Source: Candidatus Cacconaster equi
Lineage (GTDB): Bacteria; Bacteroidota; Bacteroidia; Bacteroidales; UBA932
Assembly (NCBI GenBank): GCA_018065895.1
Contig: JAGHSK010000041.1
Span: forward strand, 1 to 57,578
Direction of reading: 5' to 3'
DNA length: 57,578 nucleotides
The notes under the pieces were generated by a model. The model was not told the DNA's origin. It saw only the letters and a program-made list of their open reading frames with translations, and ran no database searches. Shown one piece after another: positions 17,845 to 26,511 of the stretch. Made by a program: the position numbers and the translations under genes. Position 1 is the first letter of the stretch, and each line of letters starts with the position of its first letter.

Positions 17845-18498
17845 TCAGTGCTTTGCTCCAAAGGCAAGGTCGCCGGCATCGCCCAGTCCCGGTACAACGA
17901 ATGTTTTGTTAGTCAACTCCTCATCAATTGCTCCAAGCCACAATGTGACTTTTTTGTGAGGGAGGTTCTTTGAGAGATACTCCACTCCGTCTTTGGAAGC
18001 AATCGGGCATACGATATGAGTGTGTAACGGCTCGCCGCTATCCACCAATCGGTTATATGTCAATGATATAGATGCTCCGGTAGCAATCAGGGTGTCAGCT
18101 ATTACCAGAATCTTTCCTTCAACTGAAGGTGCGGTTACGTATTCCAGCTGGATGCTGAACTTATTGTCTTTTCCGGATTTCCGGTATGTGGATACAAAAC
18201 AGTTTTGAGCGTTGTCGAAAATATTGAGCAACCCTTGGTGGAGTGGCAGTCCGGCTCGAAGCAGTGTGGCCAATACCAATTTGTCTTCAGGCAGGTTGAC
18301 GTTTGCAATGCCGAGAGGCGTCTCTACGTCAGTGGCCTTGTAACTCAGTGTTTTGCTTATTTCATAGGCAAATATCTCCCCGATCCTCTCCACGTTCTTG
18401 CGGAACCGGAGACTGTCTTTCTGGATGGACTTGTCCCTTATCTGAGCGATAAATTGATTAAGAATGGAGTTGCTTTCTCCTAAGTTGATGATTTTCAT
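17845..18498 (-). CDS. upp: Uracil phosphoribosyltransferase
   Basis: A 217-residue type I phosphoribosyltransferase that salvages uracil to UMP with PRPP. The PRPP loop is VIADTLIATGAS, and the C-terminal uracil-binding part ends PGLGDAGDLAFGAKH, as in Upp. LLRAGLPLHQGLL matches the family motif. The frame opens four codons earlier (MGTG), but MKIINLGE is the natural start. It follows radC on the same strand with a 35-bp gap and no clear promoter. Confidence 0.92.
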   Translation of the reverse strand: MKIINLGESNSILNQFIAQIRDKSIQKDSLRFRKNVERIGEIFAYEISKTLSYKATDVETPLGIANVNLPEDKLVLATLLRAGLPLHQGLLNIFDNAQNCFVSTYRKSGKDNKFSIQLEYVTAPSVEGKILVIADTLIATGASISLTYNRLVDSGEPLHTHIVCPIASKDGVEYLSKNLPHKKVTLWLGAIDEELTNKTFVVPGLGDAGDLAFGAKH

Positions 18499-18533
18499 AC
18501 CCGTACCCAAATTTCTTATAAAGTTAGCAATTT

Positions 18534-19214
18534 TTAATAATTCTCATCGGAAAAGCTGAAATATTTGTTTCCTGCCACTATTATATGGTCCAGCAGTGCT
18601 ATATCAAAGACATTCAGCGCATTTTTAAGTGCTGCTGTCTGGTTTCTGTCGGCCTCTCCGGGAAATCTGTTTCCGGACGGATGGTTGTGAACGAGTATTA
18701 CGGAAGATGCAAGTTTTTCCACAGCCTTCTTTACGATTATTCGAATGTCAATGGATGTGTGGTCGACTCCCCCTATGCTGATTCTTTCCTTCGACAAGAG
18801 TCTGTTGCCTCTGTTGAGGTATATGGCCCAGCATTCCTCGTGCGGCAGATTCTGCAGAATCGGACCCATTATCTGCATGACTGTGGAGGATTCGCGTATT
18901 ATGGGTTGATTGTCTTCAGTTTCGCTGTTCATCCGGCGTGTCAGTTCGAAGATTGCCATAAGTGAAACTGCTTTTGCGTCTCCGATCCCTGAAATGCTTT
19001 TATACTGTTCAACGGAGAATTCCGATAGTCTCTTAAGTTTGCCGGAAGAGAGCTTGAGCACTTCGCGGGCCATGTCCAGGGCCGTTTTCTCAGGAGTGCC
19101 GGAGCGAAGAACAATCGCCAGCAGTTCCGCGTTGCTGAGAGAAGAGCATCCTTTTGAAATCAATTTTTCTCTCGGCCTCTCATCTTCGTCCCAAAGTTTT
19201 ATAGATGTCTTCAT
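18534..19214 (-). CDS. radC: RadC family JAB-domain protein
   Basis: A 226-residue RadC. The N-terminal helix-hairpin-helix region (LISKGCSSLSNAELLAIVLRSG, then SGIGDAKAV) precedes an MPN/JAB domain with the metal motif HNHPSG and a downstream Asp in ALLDHIIVAG. Despite its name, a role of RadC in repair is not established. The start MKTSIKLWD falls directly after the T tract of the rpsT terminator, leaving no separate leader, so expression by readthrough is likely. Confidence 0.92.
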   Translation of the reverse strand: MKTSIKLWDEDERPREKLISKGCSSLSNAELLAIVLRSGTPEKTALDMAREVLKLSSGKLKRLSEFSVEQYKSISGIGDAKAVSLMAIFELTRRMNSETEDNQPIIRESSTVMQIMGPILQNLPHEECWAIYLNRGNRLLSKERISIGGVDHTSIDIRIIVKKAVEKLASSVILVHNHPSGNRFPGEADRNQTAALKNALNVFDIALLDHIIVAGNKYFSFSDENY

Positions 19215-19248
19215 AAAAAAAAATCTTTCCGAATTTCGGAAAGATTTT
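19215..19248 (-). terminator. rpsT terminator abutting the radC start
   Basis: AAAATCTTTCCG and CGGAAAGATTTT form a perfect 12-bp stem with a 5-nt loop. On the minus strand the T run continues to the base before the radC ATG. It lies 26 bp after the rpsT stop. Confidence 0.88.
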
Positions 19249-19274
19249 TCTTCTTCAGCTGACAAATAAACAAT

Positions 19275-19529
19275 TTATGCAAGCTTGTTTACATAAACTG
19301 CAATACCGCTCTTCAGGTTGGCAGCTTTGTTTTTGTGAATGACGTTGATTTTTGCGAGTTTGTCAATCATAGCAAAAACCTTTGGCATTGAAGCTTCGGC
19401 TGCTGCTTTATCGGTAGTGTTACGAATCGCCTTGATGGCGTTCCTTGTAGTCTTTGCATAATACTTATTATGCAATCTGCGCTTTTCGCTTTGGCGATTG
19501 CGCTTGTCTGCGGATGCGTGATTTGCCAT
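19275..19529 (-). CDS. rpsT: 30S ribosomal protein S20
   Basis: An 84-residue basic helical protein that binds 16S r[21 protein letters not shown] and the N-terminal basic helix, [11 protein letters not shown], and the closing [13 protein letters not shown] are typical of S20. It lies 25 bp downstream of tRNA-Glu on the same strand with no clear promoter of its own, so it may be read through from the tRNA promoter. A strong terminator follows. Confidence 0.95.
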   Translation of the reverse strand: MANHASADKRNRQSEKRRLHNKYYAKTTRNAIKAIRNTTDKAAAEASMPKVFAMIDKLAKINVIHKNKAANLKSGIAVYVNKLA

Positions 19530-19554
19530 TATTTAATTTTTTATATTTTTTTCG

Positions 19555-19626
19555 TAGTGGGTGGGAGAATCGAACTCCCATTGCGAGAATGAAAATCTCG
19601 AGTACTAACCGTTATACGAACCCACC
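19555..19626 (-). tRNA. tRNA-Glu (UUC)
   Basis: A complete cloverleaf on the minus strand: acceptor GGTGGGT/ACCCACT with a G-U first pair, D stem GTAT/GTAC, anticodon stem CGAGA/TCTCG around loop TTTTCAT (anticodon TTC), and T arm GGGAG TTCGATT CTCCC. The discriminator base is A, and CCA is not encoded. The sequence is close to the general bacterial tRNA-Glu pattern. Confidence 0.96.
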
Positions 19627-19658
19627 ATCATTCCTGCATCCTTCGCAGAATGGGAACG

Positions 19659-19689
19659 CAAAAGTAGAAAAAAAAATCGCGATAACAAA
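19659..19689 (-). promoter_or_regulatory. tRNA-Glu promoter
   Basis: On the minus strand TTTG (19686-19689), a 19-bp spacer, then TACTTTTG (19659-19666), a full consensus match. The tRNA starts 32 bp downstream; rpsT is probably also served. Confidence 0.78.
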
Positions 19690-19721
19690 TTTTTTCTTAA
19701 CTTTTGTTCCTATTTTTTATC

Positions 19722-20708
19722 TCAGTGCCAGGAATATATTATTCCTTCAAACTGGCGGAGATAGTCTCTCTTTGCGTATTTAGGCGCATACACAAAGCCC
19801 TCGATAACGATAACCTCCTTTCCGTCAGAAGAAATAAACGCATCGCTTATGAATGGCCCGCCCATGAAGTCGTTGTGCGTATCCCAGAGGGAGCGAACTT
19901 CTGCGAATTTCCTCCCATTGAACTCCACCCATCGGAAGCCTGGCACTATGTTCGGATTTGTAATCATATAACTTCCTTCCGACGTGGCAGGTACATTCTC
20001 CTTGAGCACGGCATCCCTTACTGAAATCAGGTATTCCGGGGTGAATTGTTCCTCTCCGGTAAACGGGAATCTGTAGATGAAAATACCCTGATTCGTAAAT
20101 GACGTTTCATATGAAATCCACATGAAATCACCATTTTGTTTTTTCAAGGAATAATTTCCCGGGAAGTAAGGGGATCCACCATAAATCTTGGCCACAGCCT
20201 CTCCCAATGCCTTGTTTTCATAGGCTTTGGCATTGGCTATCACCCTGTTGCGCTCAGCATTCCTGAAAACTGAACATATCTTTTCTCCATTCTCAGTGAT
20301 GAACTGCGCTGCACTCAACTCATCAGGGGCTGTAACCAGCATTACGGTCTGAGGTGAAGCCCAAATGTCGTTCAGGACTTTGATTCCCAATTTGCAGGTA
20401 TCGGCTATCTTGACGTTGATGATGTTGCGGTGGACTCTGAAAATCTTGTTGAAATTTTCATGAGGGACGTTGAATAACCTATATAGGGGTTCACGTTGTG
20501 GAATATATGGGAAATCTGCTGCAAGAACTGCACGGATGGATGTGCCGGGTTCGGCTTCCCACTGCGCTTTTGTGGCTACCACTGCGATTTCGCCGGCTTT
20601 TCCGCTTATTGCCGGAAGCTCTGATTTTTTATCTCTTTCCGTGCAACTGCATACTGCCATCAGCGCTGCGGCAGCAAAAAAAACTTTAAGTATACCAGGT
20701 TTTCTCAT
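19722..20708 (-). CDS. DUF4837 family lipoprotein
   Basis: A 328-residue lipoprotein with lipobox AVCSC (Cys22). The sequence matches the DUF4837 family of Bacteroidota: GEIAVVATKAQWE near the start, PHENFNKIFRVHRNII in the middle, and WDTHNDFMGGPFIS with a C-terminal EGFVYAPKYAKRDYLRQFE. Function is unknown. It is last in the M23-dxr-rseP run, 12 bp after rseP, which suggests an envelope role. No terminator was seen between its stop and the tRNA-Glu promoter. Confidence 0.82.
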   Translation of the reverse strand: MRKPGILKVFFAAAALMAVCSCTERDKKSELPAISGKAGEIAVVATKAQWEAEPGTSIRAVLAADFPYIPQREPLYRLFNVPHENFNKIFRVHRNIINVKIADTCKLGIKVLNDIWASPQTVMLVTAPDELSAAQFITENGEKICSVFRNAERNRVIANAKAYENKALGEAVAKIYGGSPYFPGNYSLKKQNGDFMWISYETSFTNQGIFIYRFPFTGEEQFTPEYLISVRDAVLKENVPATSEGSYMITNPNIVPGFRWVEFNGRKFAEVRSLWDTHNDFMGGPFISDAFISSDGKEVIVIEGFVYAPKYAKRDYLRQFEGIIYSWH

Positions 20709-20720
20709 ATTGGGGATAAT

Positions 20721-22103
20721 TTAGAACAGACTTCGAATATCATTTCCAAAAGCAAGGATCATCAGCATTATCAGCAGGATTATGCCTATTGTCTCGGCAA
20801 CTTCCAGAGCTTTCTCGGATACCTTGCGACCGGTAATCATTTCAATCAAAAGGAAAAGGATATGGCCTCCGTCGAGAGCCGGAATCGGCAGGATGTTAAG
20901 TACCCCAAGCATTATCGAAAGCAGTGCGGTAAGAGTCCAGAATCTGAACCAGTCCCAGGTGTCAGGGAATATCCGGCCTATGGCTATGAAACTTCCGACT
21001 GATTTGTATGCTTCGGTTTTCGGTGAGAATATCAGGCCAAGTTCCTTGACATAATTCTTCACTGTCAGGAATGCCTTCTTCGCACCTGCGGGAATCGAAG
21101 CAAGAACTCCGTAGGTATTTGTAGTGAATGAGAAATATTTGGACATGTCGGTATCCAGAATTACCTGAATTTTGCCCGCAGTGTCCACTAGGAGTGGAAT
21201 TTCCACATCCTCTGATCCTCTCTTGGCCGTTACCGTTACCGTATCTCCCTTGCATTCCGACAGTTTCTGCTGTACGTCGTGAACAAGGAACATCTGCTCT
21301 CCGTTGACGGCATTTATCTCATCACCTACGGCAAGTCCGGAATCGCGGTTGATTGAATCGTCAGGCAGGCCTCCGACTACAAAAGGGAATGCAATCGAAA
21401 ACATTCCGGGCGTGTTCAATATGGCGGGAATGTAGGTGGGATCAATATCGACTGTTATGGTGTCGCCGTCGCGTAAAACGGTTGCCTCCTTTGCCCTGGA
21501 GCGAACCATATCGACCTGAAGCTGGGTGAAGTCTTCGGTTGGAACACCGTCGAACGCCAATATGCGGTCACCATTCCGAAACCCGATTTCATACGACAGG
21601 TCGTTTACTGCAATTCCATACTTCGCATCTTCATTTCGAAGGTATTCTTCTCCCCAGTTGAAGAGTATAGCCGCGTAGATTATTATTGCGAGAATGAAAT
21701 TATAAAGCACGCCTCCAAACATTATGAAGAATCTCTGCCATGCCGGTTTCGTTCTGAACTCCCAAGGTTGAGGCGGAAGTTTCATGGCCTCCTTGTCCAT
21801 GGATTCATCGATCATTCCGGCGATTTTGCAGTAACCTCCGAGGGGAAGCCATCCTATTCCGTACTCGGTATTCTGTGGATGAGCGTCCCATTGCTCGTCG
21901 TCATTGCTTGAAAATACCTTGACGTGCCATTTTCCTTCGAACTTCTTGAATTTTATGATGGAAAATTTCGGGTTGAAGAAAAGATAGAACTTTTCGACCC
22001 TGGTCTTGAACAGTTTCGCAAATGAATAGTGGCCGAACTCGTGGATTATCACCAGAAGCGAGAGGGCGAATATGACTTGAATGACTTTCAGAAGGATAAC
22101 CAT
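20721..22103 (-). CDS. rseP: RIP metalloprotease RseP
   Basis: A 460-residue intramembrane site-2 zinc protease. The HExxH motif is HEFGH at 21-25 in the first membrane segment, and the third ligand is in the C-terminal PALDGGH motif. Two PDZ-like regions lie between (around 170-330), as in E. coli RseP. The family cleaves anti-sigma factors and leftover signal peptides in the membrane. The ATG overlaps the dxr stop by one base (TAATG), so the pair is translationally coupled. Confidence 0.95.
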   Translation of the reverse strand: MVILLKVIQVIFALSLLVIIHEFGHYSFAKLFKTRVEKFYLFFNPKFSIIKFKKFEGKWHVKVFSSNDDEQWDAHPQNTEYGIGWLPLGGYCKIAGMIDESMDKEAMKLPPQPWEFRTKPAWQRFFIMFGGVLYNFILAIIIYAAILFNWGEEYLRNEDAKYGIAVNDLSYEIGFRNGDRILAFDGVPTEDFTQLQVDMVRSRAKEATVLRDGDTITVDIDPTYIPAILNTPGMFSIAFPFVVGGLPDDSINRDSGLAVGDEINAVNGEQMFLVHDVQQKLSECKGDTVTVTAKRGSEDVEIPLLVDTAGKIQVILDTDMSKYFSFTTNTYGVLASIPAGAKKAFLTVKNYVKELGLIFSPKTEAYKSVGSFIAIGRIFPDTWDWFRFWTLTALLSIMLGVLNILPIPALDGGHILFLLIEMITGRKVSEKALEVAETIGIILLIMLMILAFGNDIRSLF

Positions 22104-23284
22104 TATATCAAATATTTTTTGACAATTGCTCCAGCGATTTCCTTGGACTGCGCATCGGTCTGGAAAATATCTTCAATTGTCGGTTCTTTCAAAAATGTAC
22201 ATTTGGAGACTGTCTCCGAGATTATTTCGGGGATGGCCCCGAACCTTATCCTGTCGTCAAGGAAAGCGGAAACTGCTATTTCGTTGGCCCCGTTCATCAT
22301 ACATGCGGCATTTCCACCTTTGCCCACTGCATCGAATGCTATCTGCAGACATGGGAATCTCTTCAGATCCGGTTTCTCGAATGTCAGCTGCATCAGTTCC
22401 GGAAAACTGATTCTTGAGGTGTTCAAATCAATGCGGAACGGATAGGACAGTGCATATTGTATAGGAATTCTCATGTCCGGATTGCTCATTTGAGCCAGGA
22501 CGCTTCCGTCGGAGAATTGTACCATTGAATGGATTATCGATTGAGGATGAATGACTATTTCGATATTTTCCGGTTTCATATCGAACAGCCACTTGGCTTC
22601 AATCAACTCCAGACCCTTGTTCATCAGAGAGGCGGAATCGGTTGTCACTTTCGCCCCCATCTTCCAGCGTGGGTGGTTGAGCGCGCTTTTTTTTGTGGCA
22701 TTTGCTATCTCTTCGGCCGAAGAACATCTGAATGGCCCTCCTGATCCGGTCAGAATGAGTTTCTCGATTTCGGCATGTTCTCCCTGAAGACATTGGAAGA
22801 TGGCGGAATGTTCGGAATCGACCGGAATGACCGGCGCGTTGTACTGCCTTGCCATAGGCATTATGATGGAGCCGGCGGCAACAAGCGTCTCCTTGTTCGC
22901 CAATGCGATGGCTTTTCCTGCCTTGATGGCTGCTATCGTGGGTTTCAAACCGCTGAATCCGACCATCGCAGTCAGCACCATATCGATGCTTCCGGATGAC
23001 ATGAGGTCGCAGACTGAATCAATCCCGGCGAATACTTTGATATAAAGCGGGTCAAGAGCTTCAAAGACCTCCTGGTACAACTCCTTGTTGCAGATAACGA
23101 CGTTGTTCGGTTTGAACCTTCTTGCCTGCTCGATAAGCAGGGTGCTGTTGTTGTTTGCGGTAAGCAGTTCGACCTCAAACATGCCGTCATGCCTGGCAAT
23201 GACATCGAGAGCCTGGGTACCGATGGATCCGGTGGAACCGAGTATGGCTATATGCCTTTTTTGACTGTGATTCGGGGTTGCCAT
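22103..23284 (-). CDS. dxr: 1-deoxy-D-xylulose 5-phosphate reductoisomerase
   Basis: A 393-residue DXR (IspC), the second enzyme of the MEP isoprenoid pathway, making MEP from DXP with NADPH. The N-terminal dinucleotide motif GSTGSIGTQAL, the substrate and metal residues in VDSEHSAIFQCLQ, and LTGSGGPFR and KMGAKVTTDSASLMNKGLE are all conserved. Its start directly abuts the M23 stop, and its stop overlaps the rseP start. The dxr-rseP order is common in bacteria. Confidence 0.96.
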   Translation of the reverse strand: MATPNHSQKRHIAILGSTGSIGTQALDVIARHDGMFEVELLTANNNSTLLIEQARRFKPNNVVICNKELYQEVFEALDPLYIKVFAGIDSVCDLMSSGSIDMVLTAMVGFSGLKPTIAAIKAGKAIALANKETLVAAGSIIMPMARQYNAPVIPVDSEHSAIFQCLQGEHAEIEKLILTGSGGPFRCSSAEEIANATKKSALNHPRWKMGAKVTTDSASLMNKGLELIEAKWLFDMKPENIEIVIHPQSIIHSMVQFSDGSVLAQMSNPDMRIPIQYALSYPFRIDLNTSRISFPELMQLTFEKPDLKRFPCLQIAFDAVGKGGNAACMMNGANEIAVSAFLDDRIRFGAIPEIISETVSKCTFLKEPTIEDIFQTDAQSKEIAGAIVKKYLI

Positions 23285-24145
23285 CTACAACGTGGTATAT
23301 CTTGAAGGATCAACGGCTTCGCCTTTATGCCACAATTCAAATTGAAGGTGGGCTCCCGTTGAAAGTTCTCCGGTATTTCCGACAACTGCAACAGGCGTGC
23401 CTGCGGTAACTTTATCTCCGACATTCTTCAGCAACTTTTCGTTGTGCCTGTAAATGGAGATCATATCATCGGGATGTTGGATCTGTATCGTATAGCCTGA
23501 ACGGTCATTCCATTCGGAGGCTATCACCGTGCCGTCGAGCACTGCACAAACGGATGTGTTTTCCGGTGCTGAAATATCGACGAAAGGGTGGTTTTCCAGT
23601 CGGTTGAAGCCTTTTATGACAATGCCCTTCAAAGGCGGATAGAAATGAAGCCCCTTCATTTGCGAACGTCTGATCTTTTCTGCTGAAGTTTCGGAAAGTT
23701 GGTTCTGCTTGACCTGGTCACGTAGAATGGAGTCGCTTTGAGCAAGGATTAAACGTTCCTCTTCTCCAATTTCTCCCGTGTTGCCGGACACTGCGACGGA
23801 GTCTATGGTTAGAGGCGCCCTGCCTGTGGCAATCCGTTGTATGTTTTCAACCTGAAAAGCCCATACGTTGATGGCCCGCTCAAGGGAGTCAATTCTTTCC
23901 GCATTCTGGACAGCCATCATTTTTGTCTCATTTGAAGGATATCCCGGGATGGCGTGTCTCAAACCTGTAAAGGCGAAAAGGCAGTATGTGACCCCCATCA
24001 CAAGGAGAAGGACGGCGGCGGCCGCAAAAATCGCATTTCCCTTGCCAGTGCTGAAACAGAAGAGTTCCTTGTGCGAGTCGTCATCAATTATCGAAAACCT
24101 GACTCGCTTTACGGGAGTTTTGTCTTTACGCTCTTGTTTTGACAT
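23285..24145 (-). CDS. M23 (LytM-fold) family membrane protein, possibly degenerate
   Basis: A 286-residue protein with a cytoplasmic basic start, one membrane segment (about 38-59), a helical stretch (about 70-165) and a C-terminal LytM domain (about 170-284). Of the usual M23 residues, His186 and Asp190 (HPFVD) and His234 (YRHNEKL) are present. The HxH motif reads HLQ (His266, Gln268), so the usual second His, a zinc ligand, is replaced. It may be a non-catalytic regulator of cell-wall amidases, as EnvC-type proteins are, but this is inference. It is first gene of the dxr-rseP operon. Confidence 0.85.
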   Translation of the reverse strand: MSKQERKDKTPVKRVRFSIIDDDSHKELFCFSTGKGNAIFAAAAVLLLVMGVTYCLFAFTGLRHAIPGYPSNETKMMAVQNAERIDSLERAINVWAFQVENIQRIATGRAPLTIDSVAVSGNTGEIGEEERLILAQSDSILRDQVKQNQLSETSAEKIRRSQMKGLHFYPPLKGIVIKGFNRLENHPFVDISAPENTSVCAVLDGTVIASEWNDRSGYTIQIQHPDDMISIYRHNEKLLKNVGDKVTAGTPVAVVGNTGELSTGAHLQFELWHKGEAVDPSRYTTL

Positions 24146-24153
24146 AATTATGC

Positions 24154-24161
24154 TAACTTTG
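24154..24161 (+). promoter_or_regulatory. -7 box for ruvX
   Basis: TAACTTTG fits TAnnTTTG. Its last base is only 4 bp before the ruvX ATG, so transcription should start at or next to the start codon. Confidence 0.65.
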
Positions 24162-24165
24162 CAAT

Positions 24166-24588
24166 ATGAATCGTATCATCGGCATTGATTATGGCAGGAA
24201 AAGGATTGGAGTTGCGGTCAGTGACCCCCTTCGGATCTTTGCATCAGCGCTTGATACGGTTCCATCTGCAAAGATAATAGAATATCTTCAAAATTACTCC
24301 CAAAACGAGACCATTGAGCGAATTGTAATAGGGTATCCCCTGAATATGAACGGAGCCCCGTCAGAGGCGGCTCGCGACATTGATGCTTTTCTTCCTCTTC
24401 TGAAAAAGAAATTTCCGGAAATACCTGTGACTCTTGAAGATGAACGATTCACATCCGTACTTGCTCATAGGGCTATGATTGAAGGAGGAATGAAAAAGAG
24501 CGACAGGCGGGACAAGAATTCTGTTGACAAGGTCAGTGCCGCCATTATTTTGCAGACATATCTTGACAAGGAAAACCAAAAAATTTGA
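24166..24588 (+). CDS. ruvX: Putative pre-16S rRNA nuclease / Holliday junction resolvase-like YqgF
   Basis: A 140-residue RNase H-fold nuclease of the YqgF/RuvX family. MNRIIGIDYGRKRIGVAVSD holds the first catalytic Asp (Asp8). IVIGYPLNMNG, LEDERFTS with its Glu and Asp, and the C-terminal DKVSAAIILQTYL complete the family pattern. E. coli YqgF processes the 16S rRNA 5' end. The short family start fits this ATG, so a leader of nearly zero length is predicted. def follows 2 bp later. Confidence 0.93.
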   Translation: MNRIIGIDYGRKRIGVAVSDPLRIFASALDTVPSAKIIEYLQNYSQNETIERIVIGYPLNMNGAPSEAARDIDAFLPLLKKKFPEIPVTLEDERFTSVLAHRAMIEGGMKKSDRRDKNSVDKVSAAIILQTYLDKENQKI

Positions 24589-24590
24589 AT

Positions 24591-25151
24591 ATGATATTGC
24601 CGATTTACGTATATGGGTCTGAAGTTCTCAGGAATAAGGCCGAGATTGTGGACCCGTCTTCAGAAGAGAATCTCAAGGAATTCATTGACAATATGGTGGA
24701 GACGATGCATCATGCTGACGGCTGCGGCCTCGCAGCTCCGCAGGTGGGAGTTTCCAAAAGGATTCTTGTCGTTGACGGAAATGAGCTGGCAGATACCTGG
24801 CCTGAATTGAAGGGATTCCACAGGGAGATGATAAATCCGGAACTTACGGAGGAGAGCAAGGAGACCTCTTCGTATGAGGAGGGATGTCTCAGTATCCCCG
24901 GCGTGACGGCGGAGGTTATTAGACCCAAGCGTATAAAGGTGCGCTACCTCAATCCTGATCTCACTGAAGTTGAGGAGGAGTTCGATGATTTTGCGGCCAG
25001 GATGATTCAGCATGAGATGGACCACCTGAACGGGATGATGTTCGTGGATCATGCGAGCCCTATCCGTAAGAAGATGATTGCCGGAAAGCTCGCAAACATC
25101 GTAAAGGGTAAAGTGCACGCCGCATACAGAACGAAAACTGACAGAAAGTAG
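24591..25151 (+). CDS. def: Peptide deformylase
   Basis: A 186-residue metal hydrolase that removes formyl from new proteins. All three motifs are present: GCGLAAPQVG, EEGCLSIPG (metal Cys) and QHEMDHLNG (two metal His and catalytic Glu). The ATG after the ruvX stop is preferred to an in-frame TTG two codons earlier. It sits between ruvX and a phosphohexomutase gene with 2-bp gaps on both sides, forming a tight operon. Confidence 0.96.
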   Translation: MILPIYVYGSEVLRNKAEIVDPSSEENLKEFIDNMVETMHHADGCGLAAPQVGVSKRILVVDGNELADTWPELKGFHREMINPELTEESKETSSYEEGCLSIPGVTAEVIRPKRIKVRYLNPDLTEVEEEFDDFAARMIQHEMDHLNGMMFVDHASPIRKKMIAGKLANIVKGKVHAAYRTKTDRK

Positions 25152-25153
25152 AG

Positions 25154-26500
25154 ATGAAGGCCTTTCATGCATACGATATCCGTGGAGAATTCGGTGTCGA
25201 TATAACGCCTGAAGTCGCTTACAAAGTGGCTTATTTTGTTCCTGAACTGCTTCAGACCGGAAAAGTTCTTGTCGGCCGTGATATGCGGGAATCCTCTCCT
25301 GTATTGCATGAGGCTGTTCTCCGCGGCCTCCAGGATGCCGGTGCCGACGTGTATGACTTGGGATTGAGCACCACGCCGCTTGTATATTATGCTACTGCGA
25401 AGCATGGTTTCAAGGCCTCAATTCAGATAACTGCCTCACACAACCCCCGTAAGGACAATGGCCTGAAAATTTCCCGCGAAAATGCACTGCCTGTCGGACT
25501 TGATGCGGGTCTCGGTATTATTGAGAAGTGGATTGAAGAGAATCGCCCCATGCCCGTGTCCGCCTGCCGGGGGAGAGTCCTTCAGTTCGATATTCATAAG
25601 GAATACGTTGATTTTTTGAAGGGCTTCAAGGAAAATATCTCAAACCTCAAGTTTGCGATGGATTGTTCCAACGGAATGGCCTCCATTTTCGTACACGAAA
25701 TTTTCGGTGGTCAGCCGATTTATATGTATGACACTCTTGATGGTACATTTCCCCATCATGAGGCGAATCCTATAATTCCGGCCAATCTGGTGGATTTGCA
25801 GGACAAGGTCAGACAGGAAAAATGCGACATAGGGTTGATGTATGACGGAGATGCCGACAGAGTGACTTTTGTGGATGAGAACGGCTGTTTCATCTCTCCG
25901 GATCTGATTATTGCGCTTCTGGGCGAATATTTCATAAAGCAACAGGGCAGGACGGGAATAGTTCTGCAGGATATACGCAGTTCCAAATCTCTTGCCGAGT
26001 ATCTTGAACCTATGGGGGCCAAAGTGGAGATGTGGAAGGTTGGAAGAGCTTATGCAGCACCTCGATTGAGGGAATTGAATGGCCTGTGGGGTGGGGAAGT
26101 CGCCGGGCATTACTATTTCCGGGACTTCTTCTTTTCAGACAGCGGAATTCTTGCAAGCATACTTGTTCTTGACGTTGTTGCACGTCTTAAGAGGGAAGGC
26201 CGGAGTTTCTCCAAGGTTATGTCGGAAATAAAACATTACGAGAATTCAGGCGAAATCAATTTCAAGATAGAACGGAAGCAGGAGGCGATGGATAAGGTGA
26301 AGGAATATTTCTCTTCTGAAGAAAAGCCTTCCGCATTCTACGATTTTGATGGATACAGGGTGGAATTCCCTCAATGGTGGTTCAATATAAGACCTTCGAA
26401 TACCGAACCATATCTTCGTTTCTTGTGTGAAGCGACGACCAAAGCCCTTCTTGACGAGAAGGTGGCAAGGGCCAGTGAGATAATCAAGTCCTTCGAGTAG
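25154..26500 (+). CDS. Phosphomannomutase/phosphoglucomutase
   Basis: A 448-residue alpha-D-phosphohexomutase. The N-terminal YDIRGEFG motif, the phosphoserine loop TASHNP (Ser95), the metal loop DGDADRV, and the C-terminal sugar-phosphate loop RPSNTEPYLR are all seen. Its size and motifs match bacterial PMM/PGM (ManB/AlgC type) rather than GlmM, whose loop carries a different context. It interconverts hexose 1- and 6-phosphates for nucleotide-sugar supply. Exact sugar preference cannot be read from sequence. It ends 11 bp from the convergent rimM stop. Confidence 0.9.
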   Translation: MKAFHAYDIRGEFGVDITPEVAYKVAYFVPELLQTGKVLVGRDMRESSPVLHEAVLRGLQDAGADVYDLGLSTTPLVYYATAKHGFKASIQITASHNPRKDNGLKISRENALPVGLDAGLGIIEKWIEENRPMPVSACRGRVLQFDIHKEYVDFLKGFKENISNLKFAMDCSNGMASIFVHEIFGGQPIYMYDTLDGTFPHHEANPIIPANLVDLQDKVRQEKCDIGLMYDGDADRVTFVDENGCFISPDLIIALLGEYFIKQQGRTGIVLQDIRSSKSLAEYLEPMGAKVEMWKVGRAYAAPRLRELNGLWGGEVAGHYYFRDFFFSDSGILASILVLDVVARLKREGRSFSKVMSEIKHYENSGEINFKIERKQEAMDKVKEYFSSEEKPSAFYDFDGYRVEFPQWWFNIRPSNTEPYLRFLCEATTKALLDEKVARASEIIKSFE

Positions 26501-26511
26501 AGGGGCGTTCC

